The translations under genes were made by a program, and so were the position numbers. The notes under the pieces are model-generated. The model made no database searches. It saw only the letters and a program-made list of their open reading frames with translations, and was not told where the DNA came from. This document shows, one piece after another, positions 12,881-23,626 of a stretch of DNA of 64,000 nucleotides; the first letter of the stretch is position 1, and each line of letters begins with the position of its first letter. This stretch comes from Papaver somniferum (lineage: Eukaryota; Streptophyta; Magnoliopsida; Ranunculales; Papaveraceae): NCBI RefSeq assembly GCF_003573695.1, contig NC_039362.1, positions 7,044,088 to 7,108,087 of the forward strand, given 5' to 3'.

Positions 12881-13159
12881 TGTTGTAAATAATATATATG
12901 GTCATTGTGGATTTCCACCCCACATACATACATCACCTTTCCACTTCTTCTTATCTTGTAATCCCACTATTAGTGTATGTTTAATGGCTAGTAATGGTTG
13001 CATGTCATTACTCGCACTCAATGCCACCTTTATTTCTCCTTTTTTTGTTAGCTTATAAATAGAGGGATTTTTTCTTTGTACGACTACTAATAAGAAAATC
13101 TTTTCTTCTCTTCATATTTATTTTGTGTAATTGTTTATCAATTCATTTAGTTTATAACA
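12881..13159 (+). repeat. 3' LTR of the copia relic
   Basis: 279 bp, starting TGTTGTAAAT right after a purine tract and ending TTTATAACA, so the ends form a near-perfect inverted repeat. A TATA-like stretch (ttataaata) lies near 13055. No matching 5' LTR was found in the window, so the element is 5'-truncated. Confidence 0.7.
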
Positions 13160-13327
13160 TTTTAGTAAAAGTTTATTATTAAGTCTTTGATAGAAAATAA
13201 AACAATCCCAAACGGGGCTTTAAGTTCAGTTTGGCTTGGTTCGGTCTCAACTCTCCGGGTCTGCAACGGTTTATGAAAACTGCGGCATAGAGAACATTTT
13301 ATGGGCCAATATCAGAGTCCATATTCC

Positions 13328-13611
13328 GGTCCAATCCGATGTGGCAATCAGCCATTGGTTGTACTCGGTCATTCTACTTTGCTAGGGCTGCTGAGTCAGC
13401 CGTCCGAAAACCCAATTAAGAAACGACACGTAGCGCACGGCTTCATCAAATCTCTTCTCCGATTAATTAAAGCAACTACTAATTTCCCCCAGTCTCAGTA
13501 AAAAATAGGAGTTGAAAGTAGAGAGAAGAGGCAAGGAAGAAGAAGAAGAAGAAACACAAATTGAAATTTCTCAGTGATCAGTCGAGTTGATTGACACTTT
13601 GTTTGGAAGAC
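13328..13611 (+). promoter_or_regulatory. upstream region and 5' UTR of the erlin-like gene
   Basis: This region is copied, with divergence, upstream of the second erlin copy (from about 17738; shared block cagccattggtt). The shared segment therefore marks the left end of the tandem duplication. A GAA-rich strip (about 13535-13555) lies in the probable 5' UTR. No TATA box or transcription start can be assigned with confidence. Confidence 0.4.
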
Positions 13612-16049
13612 ATGGATTCTCAGAGACCAGGAGGAGCACCTCGACCTCCTCAAGGCGGTGGTGCCGATCCTGGAGATGCATCTTTCATTCTCACTGTTCT
13701 AATTGCTCTCGTCGCAATCGCTGCTCTGGTATGTGTTTTATCTTTCACTCACTCTATTTTTATGTTGGAACAGTTTCTTATGTTTCGATTCTCAAGTTTA
13801 TTTGTTTGATTTCGATTTTTATGATTTTATTCCCTCAATGATGATGATGATTCTTTTTGTAGATGATGTTTGTATTTCTGTAGGTTTTGAGTAGATTAGG
13901 TTTTCGATCGAAACTGTTTTTCACTTCTTTGACTTCCGATGAGCCTTAGTTTTAAAATGGAAACACTCGGATTAGGTATATTAGGGTTTTTTGTTTGTTT
14001 GTGATTTGAGTATGTAGATGTATGATCAAGAGCAAGATGGATGAGTACTCTTGGTAAAATAGTCTTCGATCTAAGTCATAGTATGTACTAATCTGTGTGT
14101 TGGACTCATCAAGTGAGTATGATTAGGTTCAATGTTAATACTGGGATTTAAAGTGAAGGATTATGGAGAGGATGCTATTAGCCAACATGTAGCAGTTATC
14201 TTAAAAGGAAATTTATCCTTTATTTGTCAGTAGTTTACGTGAGCTTTAAAAAGGCTGTTATTGCGTCATTTCAGTTATGAAGTATGTGTGAAGGGCAAGG
14301 AAAATGAATCATAATATGAGGTCAATGAATGCTTAGGTGGTTAGGCAGTGACTAATGAATCTTGCTCACAATTCTAAGTTTAAGTCTAAGTTCATATGAT
14401 TGTGCCTATTTATATTTCGTACTTGGGTTGTTCTCTTACATCTATGCCTAGCAGCAACACTGTAAGCTAATGTTATTGCAGCTATGTTGGCATACTTTAG
14501 TGAAGTACATGTCATCTTGTATCATTTTGTGTTTTAACAAAGTGCAATTTGTGTTTGACAGATATTGATTCCAGCATCATTGTCAGCATCAAACAGCACT
14601 TTCTCCATTTTACATCAAGTCCCGGAAGGTCATGTTGGTGTGTACTGGAGAGGGGGTGCCCTTCTCAAAACAATTACAGATCCAGGTATGGGTTCTTGTA
14701 CAATATTGTTTACCACTTGCAATGGGTACACTGTGGTTGCAAGAATATTAATTTGCTCGCATGAACTTGTTTGAGTTCTCCAGGTTTTCATGTTAAGATG
14801 CCATTGATAACTCAGTTTGAGCCCATCCAGGTGACGCTGCAGACAGATCAGGTGAATGTCCTCTGAGCTTTAAAACTTGCAATGATGAAATTGGATAATC
14901 AGAATCATGCCTAATCATCTTGTTTAGTAAAACTGACTGCAAGAAACTTTGAATCCTGGATGTTTAGACGTTTTGCCACTTGAGTTGAGTGATATAAGTT
15001 ATGGAGGTGTATTGGTCAGATAAGTGACTTGACTTGTGTCACCATTATAGTTTATCTATTGTTGGGTTGAGGTTAGCGGGTGGGATACTTTTCATATCCT
15101 TCACTGATCCGCCAATCTTAATTACCAGCAGCTCAATGTGTTCCAAGTGGGCAAATACCTAGCCAGCATATTTTGCACTTCGGTGATTTAATTTGAATTA
15201 TATGTCTCTGGCCAAGATCTAATTATAAATGAAGTCTAAGAATGGAATTAAATAATAGTATTTCTATTTGTTTCCTAAAAGATTTTTTTCCCTATTCTGC
15301 AGGTCAAGGATATACCCTGTGGTACAAAAGGTGGTGTGATGATCCACTTTGAAAAGATCGAGGTAAACCATTGAACATTGATTGTTTTTCTGTCTCCGCC
15401 AATCCGTTGAAGCTTTTAGTGTTAGCTGTTATTTCTGGCCTTTCTTGAATTTGAGGTTTCACTTATGTTTCCTTGTTTCCTCTGTAGGTTGTCAATCGTC
15501 TCCGTAAGGACTATGTGTACGAGACTCTGCTCAACTACGGGGTACAGTACGACAAAACATGGATTTATGACAAGATACACCACGAGATCAATCAGTTCTG
15601 CAGTGCCCAATCCCTTCAGCAAGTTTACATTGACAAGTTTGATCAGGCAAGTAGATATATTAAACTACGCTCTTGTTACCACTCATTATGCAGAGTAGTT
15701 GCTTGACTTTCAACCCCTTGATAGCATGATCAAATATAGTGGATTGAGGGAACTGTATAGTTGCTAAGACATCATATTATATGTTCTCTTTTCTATTATC
15801 TCCCGTGAACCGAGTAAAACAATATATCTGACAGTGGAGTTTTTCAGATTGATGAAAGAATGAAAGAAGCTCTGCAGGGTGACTGCACACAGTATGCCCC
15901 AGGCATTGAAATTCTAAGTGTGCGTGTCACTAAACCCACTATCCCACAGTCTATAAGGCGCAACTTTGAGCAAATGGAGGAGGAGCACACTAAGGTAATT
16001 TTTTGCTGTCCTTAAATATAGTGGCGAAGTGAAAGAATATGTAGTAAGC

Positions 16050-16085
<36 letters not shown>

Positions 16086-17235
16086 ACCACCACCACCACC
16101 ACCACACCCCACACCCCACCCACCACCACTTGTCATACCCTGCGAATCCACATATTAGGAAAACTTCCTGTAGAAATCTTAAATTCTTAAAAGTCTTAGC
16201 CAGTTGCTTTTGCATGATATCATTGATTATAAGTAGCTTTACATCAAAGTACTCTAAGCAATTAACTTTTTCAGCACTTGAGCAAGTCATTCCTGGTGTG
16301 TTTGTCTGTTTCTCTTAGTTAATAATAGGGTGTTTCTTCTTTGATTGAAAGAACTCATATGCAGACATTTTTTTGTCATAAACATTACATGTTTTTCTCT
16401 TAAAAGTGAGATGGGAACTAAAAAGTATCAGTTTGAGTTTACCTGCATTAATACTACCTTGTTCGCACAAGGCAAGGCTAAAACATTAATAAATCTTTAA
16501 TGTTTAGCTACTAAAGGTAAAGCTTGCAGAAGGCCATGCTCAAAGCCTTGCTGATTTTTTCTAACAGTTAACCAGTGTTCTTTTTAGGTCTTAATTGCTG
16601 TTGAAAAACAAAAGGTAGCTGAAAAAGAAGCCGAGACACAGAAAAAGATCGCCTTAGCAGACGCTGAGAAGAATTCGCAGGTTAGCAAGATCCGCATGGA
16701 ACAGATGTTGACTGAGAAAACTAGTGCCATGAAGCAAGAGGAGATTGACAATCATATGTACTTGGCCCGTGAGAAAAGCTTAGCTGATGCTGACTACTAT
16801 AAGTAACTTTCTAATCTTCAGACTGTTCAATTTGGTTCTACCACTCCATAAAAATCCAGGTGTATGCATATCTACTAGATCTAATGGCTGATCTGCATTT
16901 GCTTCTCTTGTTTTTTTTTTCCTTCTCCAGAGTGATTAAAGAAGCCGAAGCAAACAAATTGAAGCTGACACCCGAGTTCCTTGAACTCAAGTTTATTCAA
17001 GCCATTGCCAACAATTCTAAGATCTTTTTCGGAGACAAGGTCTGATAAATTACTTCTTATATTTGCCTTTTTCTGCATTATATCTTCTTTTGTCATTAGT
17101 TCCATTACTTCTCATATAGCCAATCAAAGTAACAAATAATAATTGTTGTTGCAGGTACCCAATATGATATTGGATCAAAGACTTCTGGGGAACTTCTTAA
17201 ACAACGCTGGGAATAGACAGATGGCAGACATCTAG
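13612..17235 (+). CDS. erlin-like SPFH/Band 7 (prohibitin-domain) ER membrane protein
   Basis: Nine exons give an intact 359-residue protein: 13612-13728, 14562-14685, 14784-14851, 15303-15362, 15488-15646, 15848-15994, 16588-16802, 16931-17039 and 17155-17235 (TAG). A short proline/glycine-rich N-terminus is followed by one membrane segment (residues about 25-47). The SPFH domain then runs to about residue 225 ([40 protein letters not shown]). An Ala/Glu/Lys-rich coiled coil occupies about 226-300, and the C-terminus is short. Length and motifs match plant homologues of animal erlins. Those are ER proteins that oligomerise in lipid-raft-like domains and, in animals, assist ER-associated degradation; the plant role is less clear. 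Every exon joins in frame. Intron 5 uses a GC donor, and intron 6 carries a long C-run. A broken duplicate lies 0.7 kb downstream. Confidence 0.93.
15647..15847 (+). other. intron 5 of the erlin-like gene, GC-AG type
   Basis: Exon 5 must end at 15646 to stay in frame with the next exon (Phe-Asp-Gln joined to Ile-Asp-Glu-Arg). The intron therefore begins GCAAGT rather than GT, and it ends ttttcag. The GT four bases downstream would shift the frame. GC donors with a strong CAG|GCAAGT context are a known minor class of U2 introns. Confidence 0.85.
16051..16128 (+). repeat. poly-C run and CAC microsatellite in an erlin intron
   Basis: A run of about 35 C (16051-16085) is followed by CAC and CACCC repeats. 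It lies inside intron 6. Assembly length in such a run is unreliable. Confidence 0.95.
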
Positions 17236-17737
17236 GTTGTTTTCTAGATTGTTATAGGAAAGCTGAATGGTACAGGGGAAAGAATTTCAGGGAGAAATGG
17301 ATATTTTTGAGATGTGTATAAGCCAAGATATTTACTCTTTTTTAATCTTTAACCAAACCCAACTAATCATTTTAGCAGTTTGCATGTGCTGTAAAAGTTT
17401 CAAAATTTCTGTCAAAACGATCTAATCAATTTGGGTTATGAAGTTCACTTTGGAAATTCTTGCCACTTGATCTCTTTTCCACTGCTATCAAGCTCTTTTG
17501 CTCCTTGACAGGTACTAGATTTAATTGCAGGTTTGATTTTCTGGGTTTTTAGCCATCTCTACCTGTTTGATAACGAGTGAGATTTTTTATGCTAAAAAAT
17601 TGATACTGATTCTGAATGCGAATTGACATTTTAAGTGTAAAACACCAAAGCCCTTGACGTTTTTGACAAAATGCTTAAGTTATTTACCCAGCAGGTTGCT
17701 TAAAACAAGCAGCCTCGATTGTTGTTGGTTCCAGTTA
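17236..17737 (+). other. 3' UTR and spacer between the two erlin copies
   Basis: No open frame is of interest. The first part is the probable 3' UTR of the erlin-like gene. Nothing marks a transposon. Confidence 0.5.
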
Positions 17738-17950
17738 CGGCCCAATCCTAGGTCGCATTCAGCCATTGGTTAAGGGATCTTTGTTGTGTCCACAACACAA
17801 AATATATAACACACCAATTTTACTTAGTCCCCTAGAAATTCCTTTAAAAATACCGAGCGAAAAACAAAAAGAGAAACACAAATTTTCCACAGAATTGAAA
17901 TTTCTCTGGTCAGCCAAGTAACGGGAGTTGATTGATATTGTTTGGAAGAC

Positions 17951-19107
17951 ATGGATTCTCAGAGACCAGGAGGAGCACCTCGACCTCCTCCTCCTCAAGG
18001 CGGCGATGCTGGAGATACATCTTTCATTCTCACTGTTCTAATTGCTTTCGTCACAATTGCTGCTCTGGTTTTTACTCTTTAACTCACTCTAAAATTATCA
18101 GTAGCTTTACATTATACCATGTTTTTGCACACAATTCAAATATTGAATCTTAAGTTACATGTCCGTGCCTGTTTATATTTGTTACTTCAGTTGGGTTGTT
18201 TTGTTACATCTATGTCTAGCAAGCAACAACACTTTGTAAGCCTATGATATTGCGGCTATGTAAATTATGTTGGCATACATGACTAGGCTTCATGACCCTT
18301 GTTAGTTCTTACCTTTAGTGAAGTACGTGCGATTTTGTGCCGTTTTGTGTTTTAACCAAGTGCAATTTGTGTTACACAGATATTGATTCCAGCATCATTG
18401 TCAGCATCAAACAGCACTTTCTCCATCTTACATCAGGTCCCCGAAGGTCATGTTGGGGTATACTGGAGAGGGGGTGCCCTTCTCAAAACAATTACGGATC
18501 CAGGTAGGGGTTCTTGTACAATAATTGTTTGCTACTTTCACTGCCTACACTGTGGTTGCAAGAATATTAATTTGCTCGTTTCAGCAGGTTTTCACTTGAA
18601 GATGCCCTTTATAACTCAATATGAGCCCATCCAGGTGACCCTTCAGACAGATCAGGTGAAGGATATTCCATGTGGTACAAAGGGTGGTGTTATGATATAC
18701 TTTGAAAAGATCGAGGTATTTATAGAACATCCATTGTTATTAATTTGTCTCCGCGAATCTGTTGAAGCTAATGGAGGAGGAGCACTCCAAGGTAAAAATC
18801 ATGAGCAAAGAGTCTTGCATTCTTAATCGTTTTAGTATATGATGTCTTTGAGCATTTTATTTAACAACTTGGCGGTTTTTTTGTTTAGGTGTTAATTGCT
18901 GTTGAGCAACAAGCGGTAGCTGAAAAAGAAACCGAGACGCAGAGAAAGATCGCTTTAGCGGATGCCGAGAAGCGTTCGCAGGTTAGCAAGATTCACATGG
19001 AACAGATGCTGAGTGAGAAAGCTAGTGCCCAGAGGCAAGAGGAAATTGATAATCAGATGTACTTGGCCCGTGAGAAAAGCTTGGCAGATGCCGACTACTA
19101 TAAGTAA
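17951..19107 (+). pseudogene. truncated tandem duplicate of the erlin-like gene
   Basis: Exons matching copy 1 are at 17951-18067 (exon 1), 18380-18503 (exon 2), 18588-18715 (exons 3 and 4 fused without an intron) and 18889-19103 (exon 7). Exon 5 and nearly all of exon 6 are deleted. Only the last about 20 bases of exon 6 remain (about 18771-18791), joined to intron 4 sequence. Exons 8 and 9 are absent because homology stops near 19145. The membrane segment and the start of the SPFH domain are kept, but the middle of the domain and the C-terminus are lost. Splicing of the 18716 donor to the 18889 acceptor would stay in frame and reach a TAA at 19105-19107, giving about 195 residues. Whether it is expressed is unknown. 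Confidence 0.85.
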
Positions 19108-19145
19108 ATTCCTGTTCTTCTGCCTGTTCAATTTGGTTCTAGCTA

Positions 19146-19450
19146 GTATTCCCCAAATATCGCAAACTGTCACATGAGAACCAGCGCCCCATTCGTCCAG
19201 GGCTGGACAGCTCGCCACGTGGCAAGACTGATGTCATCTTCTGGTCTCCGCGGCAACAGATATACGACAGGCCGTTAATCCATAGCCCAAGTCCAACTGG
19301 GCCCCCATTCACTGTCAATTGGTACTTGGGGTCCGCCAAAAGGAGCCTAAAAACTATCTTATCAAGCCGTTATTCATCGACGTGGGACTAGCATTGTGCT
19401 CATGAATGTTTCAAAACTTAAGCCTTCGTGTGGAGAGATAGTAAGAAAAG
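19146..19450 (+). other. no gene seen; spacer of unknown origin
   Basis: GC-richer than its surroundings. Homology to erlin copy 1 ends abruptly at about 19145, so this is a rearrangement or insertion boundary. A cgacgtgggacta block near 19379 looks LTR-like but no element ends could be defined. Confidence 0.35.
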
Positions 19451-19455
19451 GAAAT

Positions 19456-19706
19456 TGTTAGGAATAACAGATTAAGCTCTACAACAGAGTCATGTGGCGA
19501 GAGTCAGAAGACCGAGTAACAAGGAAGAATTCTAAGGCTAGGTTTACGCCAAGTTAAATCAGAGTCTTGAGTTTGTTAAAGTCTTTGTTTTGATAGAGTC
19601 TGTAACAATAATGTAACTGCATTGCAGTATCTTTCCAGTATAAATATCTCTGAGATCTTCACACAAAATCTGTGGAAGATATTCAACAAAATATGATGTT
19701 CTAAGT
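19456..19706 (+). repeat. array LTR 1
   Basis: 251 bp. It starts directly after the left GAAAT duplication. Confidence 0.9.
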
Positions 19707-20273
19707 TGGTATCAAGAGGGTTCGATCCCTTCGCTTTTCCGCTGTAACAATCACCACCATCACAACCACTTTTATATCAGCATCCAAAAAAAAATACCCT
19801 TTTTCAAAACCAGTTAAACAACATTATCGCTACCATTCTCATTTGAATCTGTTAATCAACACAGAACACTACCATTACCAATTATATTTGTTAACGAACA
19901 CAGATCAATACCAATATGTCTGTTAACCAAAACAGACCAACACTACCAATTGAAGAGATATTTCGACTTTCTCACACAACCATTTGAAGAGGTATTTTGA
20001 TTATCTCATACTATGGATTTGTAGAGAAACACCAATTTTCCCATACAACTGTTCAAAAGACCAGCTATCTTCACCACCAGCTCCAGTACAACAGTTTGAG
20101 GGGCAGTTACAAGTTCGTTTCATGTTTAAAAAAAAAACCCAGCTTCATGTCAGATTTATAAACTCAAGGGATCAATTGGAGGACATCTTTACTAAGGGTC
20201 TTCCAGCAGCAAGATTTCAGATTATACGTAGCAAGTTGCACCTTCGCCAGCTCCAGTACAACTTGAGGGGGGA
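19707..20273 (+). repeat. array internal domain 1
   Basis: 567 bp. It starts with the primer-site-like tggtatcaagag and keeps the RNase H tail with an intact EDIFTKGLPAARF stretch, unlike domains 2 and 4, which lack a few bases there. An A-run near 20130 varies in length between copies. Confidence 0.88.
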
Positions 20274-20525
20274 TGTTAGGAATAACAGATTAAGCTCTAC
20301 AACAGAGTCATGTGGAGAGAGTCAGAAGACCGAGTAACAAGGAAGAATTCTAGAGCTAGGTTTACGCTAAGTTAAATCAGAGTCTTGAGTTTGTTAAAGT
20401 CTTTTTTTCTGATAGAGTCTGTAACAATAGTGTAACTGCATTGCAGTATCTTTCCAGTATAAATATCTCTGAGATCTTCACACAAAATCTGTGGAATATA
20501 TTTACCAAAATATGATGTTCTAAGT
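20274..20525 (+). repeat. array LTR 2
   Basis: 252 bp, preceded by the purine tract of internal domain 1. Confidence 0.9.
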
Positions 20526-21087
20526 TGGTATCAAGAGGGTTCGATCCCTTCGCTTTTCCGCTGTAACAACCACCACCATCACAACCACTTTTATATCAGC
20601 ATCCAAAAAAAAATACCCTTTTTCAAAATCAGTTAAAAAACATTATCACTGCCATTCCCATTTGAATCTGTTAATCAACATAGAACACTACCATTACCAA
20701 TTATATCTGTTAACCAACACAGATCAATACCAATATGTTTGTTAACCAAAACAGACCAACACTACCAATTGAAGAGGTATTTCGACTATCTCACACAACC
20801 ATTTGAAGAGGTATTTTGACTATCTCATGCTATGGATTTGTAGAGAAACACCAATTTTCTCATACAACTGTTCAAAAGACCAGCTATCTTCACCACCAGC
20901 TCCAGTACAACAGTTTGAGAGGCAGTTACAAGTTCGGTTCATGTTTAAAAAAAAAAACAGCTTCATGTCAGATTTATAAACTCAAGGGATCAATTGGAGG
21001 ACATACTAAGGGTCTTCCAGCAGCAAGATTTCAGATTATACGTAGCAAGTTGCACCTTCGCCAGCTCCAGTACAACTTGAGGGGGGA
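20526..21087 (+). repeat. array internal domain 2
   Basis: 562 bp. A short deletion in the RNase H tail (acatactaagg in place of acatctttactaagg) is shared with domain 4. Confidence 0.88.
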
Positions 21088-21338
21088 TGTTAGGAATAAC
21101 AGATTAAGCTCTACAACAGAGTCATGTGGAGAGAGTCAGAAGACCGAGTAACAAGGAAGAATTCTAAGGCTAGGTTTACGCTAAGTTAAATCAGAGTCTT
21201 GAGTTTGTTAAAGTCTTTGTTTTGGTAGAGTCTGTAACAATAATGTAACTTCATTGCAATATCTTAACAGTATAAATATCTCTGAGATCTTCACACAAAA
21301 TCTGTGGAAAATATTCACCAAAATATGATGTTCTAAGT
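21088..21338 (+). repeat. array LTR 3
   Basis: 251 bp, same ends as the other copies. Confidence 0.9.
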
Positions 21339-21911
21339 TGGTATCAGGAGGGTTCGATCCCTTCAGTTTTCCGCTGTAACAATCACCACCATCACAACCA
21401 CTTTTATATCAGCATCCAAAACAAAACAAAACAAACCCTTTTTCAAAATCAGTTAAACAACATTATCACTACCATTCCCATTTGAATCTGTTAATCAACA
21501 CAGAACACTACCATTACCAATTATATCTGTTAACCAACACAGATCAATACCAATATGTTTGTTAACCAAAAAAGACCAACACTACCAATTGAAGAGGTAT
21601 TTCGACTATCTCACACAACCATTTGAAGAGGTATTTTGACTATCTCATACTATGGATTTGTAGAGAAACACCAATTTTCTCATACAACTGTTCAAAAGAC
21701 TAGCTATCTTCACCACCAGCTCCAGTACAACAGTTTGAGAGGCAGTTACAAGTTCGTTTCATGTTTAAAAAAAAAACCAACTTCATGTCAGATTTATAAA
21801 CTCAAGGGATCAATTGGAGGACATCTTTACTAAGGGTCTTCCAGCAGCAAGATTTCAGATTATACGTAGCAAGTTGCACCTTCGCCAGCTCCAGTACAAC
21901 TTGAGGGGGGA
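21339..21911 (+). repeat. array internal domain 3
   Basis: 573 bp. The RNase H tail keeps acatctttactaagg, as in domain 1. The early A-rich strip reads aaaacaaaacaaaac. Confidence 0.88.
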
Positions 21912-22162
21912 TGTTAGGAATAACAGATTAAGCTCTACAACAGAGTCATGTGGGGAGAGTCAGAAGACCGAGTAACAAGGAAGAATTCTAAGGCTAGGTT
22001 TACGCTAAGTTAAATCAGAGTCTTGAGTTTGTTAAAGTCTTTGTTTTGATAGAGTCTGTAACAATAATGTAACTGCATTGCAGTATCTTTCCAGTATAAA
22101 TATCTCTGAGATCTTCACACAAAATCTATGGAAGATATTCACCAAAATATGATGTTCTAAGT
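21912..22162 (+). repeat. array LTR 4
   Basis: 251 bp, same ends as the other copies. Confidence 0.9.
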
Positions 22163-22731
22163 TGGTATCAGGAGGGTTCGATCCCTTCGCTTTTCCGCTG
22201 TAACAATCACCACCATCACAACCACTTTTATATCAACATCCAAAAAAAAAAACAAAACCCTTTTTCAAAATCAGTTAAACAACATTATCACTACCATTCC
22301 CATTTGAATCTGTTAATCAACACAGAACGCTACCATTACCAATTATATCTGTTAACCAACACAGATCAATACCAATATGTCTGTTAACCAAAACAGACCA
22401 ACACTACCAATTGAAGAGGTATTTCGACTATCTCACACAACCATTTGAAGAGGTATTTTGACTATCTCATACTATGGATTTGTAGAGAAACACCAATTTT
22501 CTCATACAACTGTTCAAAAGACCAGCTATCTTCACCACCAACTCCAATACAACAGTTTGAGGGGTAGTTACAAGTTCGTTTCATGTTTTAAAAAAAAAAC
22601 CCAGCTTCATGTCAGATTTATAAACTCAAGGGATCAATTGGAGGACATACTAAGGGTCTTCCAGCAGCAAGATTTCAGATTATACGTAGCAAGTTGCACC
22701 TTCGCCAGCTCCAGTACAACTTGAGGGGGAA
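22163..22731 (+). repeat. array internal domain 4
   Basis: 569 bp. It carries the short RNase H-tail deletion also seen in domain 2, and its purine tract is slightly changed (gaggggga). Confidence 0.88.
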
Positions 22732-22982
22732 TGTTAGGAATAACAGATTAAGCTCTACAACAGAGTCATGTGGAGAGAGTCAGAAGACGGAGTAACAAGG
22801 AAGAATTCTAAGGCTAGGTTTACGCTAAGTTAAATCAGAGCCTTGAGTTTGTTAAAGTCTTTGTTTTGATAGAGTCTGTAACATTAATGTAACTGCATTG
22901 CAATATCTTTCAAGTATAAATATCTCTGAGATCTTCACACAAAATCTGTGGAAGATATTCACCAAAATATGATGTTCTAAGT
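22732..22982 (+). repeat. array LTR 5
   Basis: 251 bp. It ends at the right GAAAT duplication (22983-22987). Confidence 0.9.
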
Positions 22983-23204
22983 GAAATCAAAGAAGACGAG
23001 TGACAAAATCAGAACGATCAACGCAGCAGCCGAAGATAAATTACATCAGATCCGAAAATAAAAATAATCTAAATTACAAAACTCAGCTGTGGGCTTGAAG
23101 GACTAGATCCAAAGTTACACAAACATCAAGTTAACAACAATTTCACATCCAATATCAAAGCTATAATGATAATCATGAAGTAAAAACAAAAACACTAGAC
23201 ATAC

Positions 23205-23344
23205 ATTGGATTTCTCCATGAGAGGAGCGGCAACTTCTCTGACGATCCATGAAACCATAAAAAAGAAAGCAAAAAAGACCACACAAGCAATTTGAGCAGA
23301 ACATTCACTGATGTTTGATACAACTTCTCGACAAGCTTCACATG
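23205..23344 (-). pseudogene. single exon of a serine incorporator (SERINC/TMS) family protein
   Basis: On the minus strand an acceptor (ttttaag) precedes a 140-bp exon that ends at a GTATGT donor. It encodes 46 open codons with the N-terminal SERINC signature: a CEACR motif, then VVSxIS, a hydrophobic run, and VSWIVREVAAPLMEK. Plant SERINCs carry the same order (Cys-rich start, first membrane helix, Trp-Ile/Leu-Arg-Glu, Ala-Ala-Pro-Leu-Met-Glu-Lys). These are multi-pass membrane proteins linked to serine-derived lipids. I found no other SERINC exon in the window. The downstream side is now occupied by the mini-copia array. It is a fragment, with the reading frame and splice sites still good. 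Confidence 0.75.
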
Positions 23345-23415
23345 CTTAAAATGGCATAGAATGGAGTTTCCTGGCTACATTTTATACAGCTTGATAAAAT
23401 AGGACCGCAAGGAAT

Positions 23416-23626
23416 TCACAAGTAATTACCCTGTCCCTTTGTGTGGTTCCGTTGCCCTGAATTAAAGGCTATCTGTTTCCCGATGAAAACCTCAACCACC
23501 ATATATATCCACGGAGACATAAAGTACAACATTTCATCTACCACCATGAAACTTTGAGCTTTAACACCTACATCAGCCAACACTTTCTCACGAGAGTTCT
23601 TTGACCAACATACAGTACAGTTCCAT
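23416..23626 (-). other. unrecognised open stretch, possibly an exon
   Basis: About 70 open codons on the minus strand ending at TGA, including a hydrophobic middle. It lies between the RRP43 and SERINC fragments on the same strand. I do not recognise it and it may be chance. The rest of 23627-24910 shows no clear gene. A plus-strand 85-codon frame at 24103-24360 is likewise unrecognised. Confidence 0.2.

Larger units (their letters stand above)
19456..22982 (+). mobile_element. tandem array of a mini Ty1/copia element: five LTRs and four internal domains
   Basis: Five near-identical LTRs of about 251 bp alternate with four internal domains of 562-573 bp (period about 814-824 bp). The whole array is flanked by a single 5-bp duplication GAAAT (19451-19455 and 22983-22987). 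LTRs begin TGTTAGGAATAACAG and end TTCTAAGT. Each is followed by tggtatcaagag, a primer-site-like match to initiator tRNA-Met. Each internal domain ends with the tail of copia RNase H (QLEDI, FTKGLPAARF) and a ttgagggggga purine tract. No complete protein is encoded. The single flanking duplication suggests one insertion later expanded by unequal recombination between LTRs, or insertion of an already tandem molecule. Confidence 0.92.

Noticed and set aside
15914..16290. Gly/Val-rich minus-strand frames over the poly-C tract
   Set aside because: An artefact of a homopolymer and microsatellite inside an erlin intron.
19725..19745. B-box-like ggttcgatccc as a tRNA gene
   Set aside because: There is no A-box, acceptor stem or cloverleaf around it. 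It recurs identically in each transposon unit.
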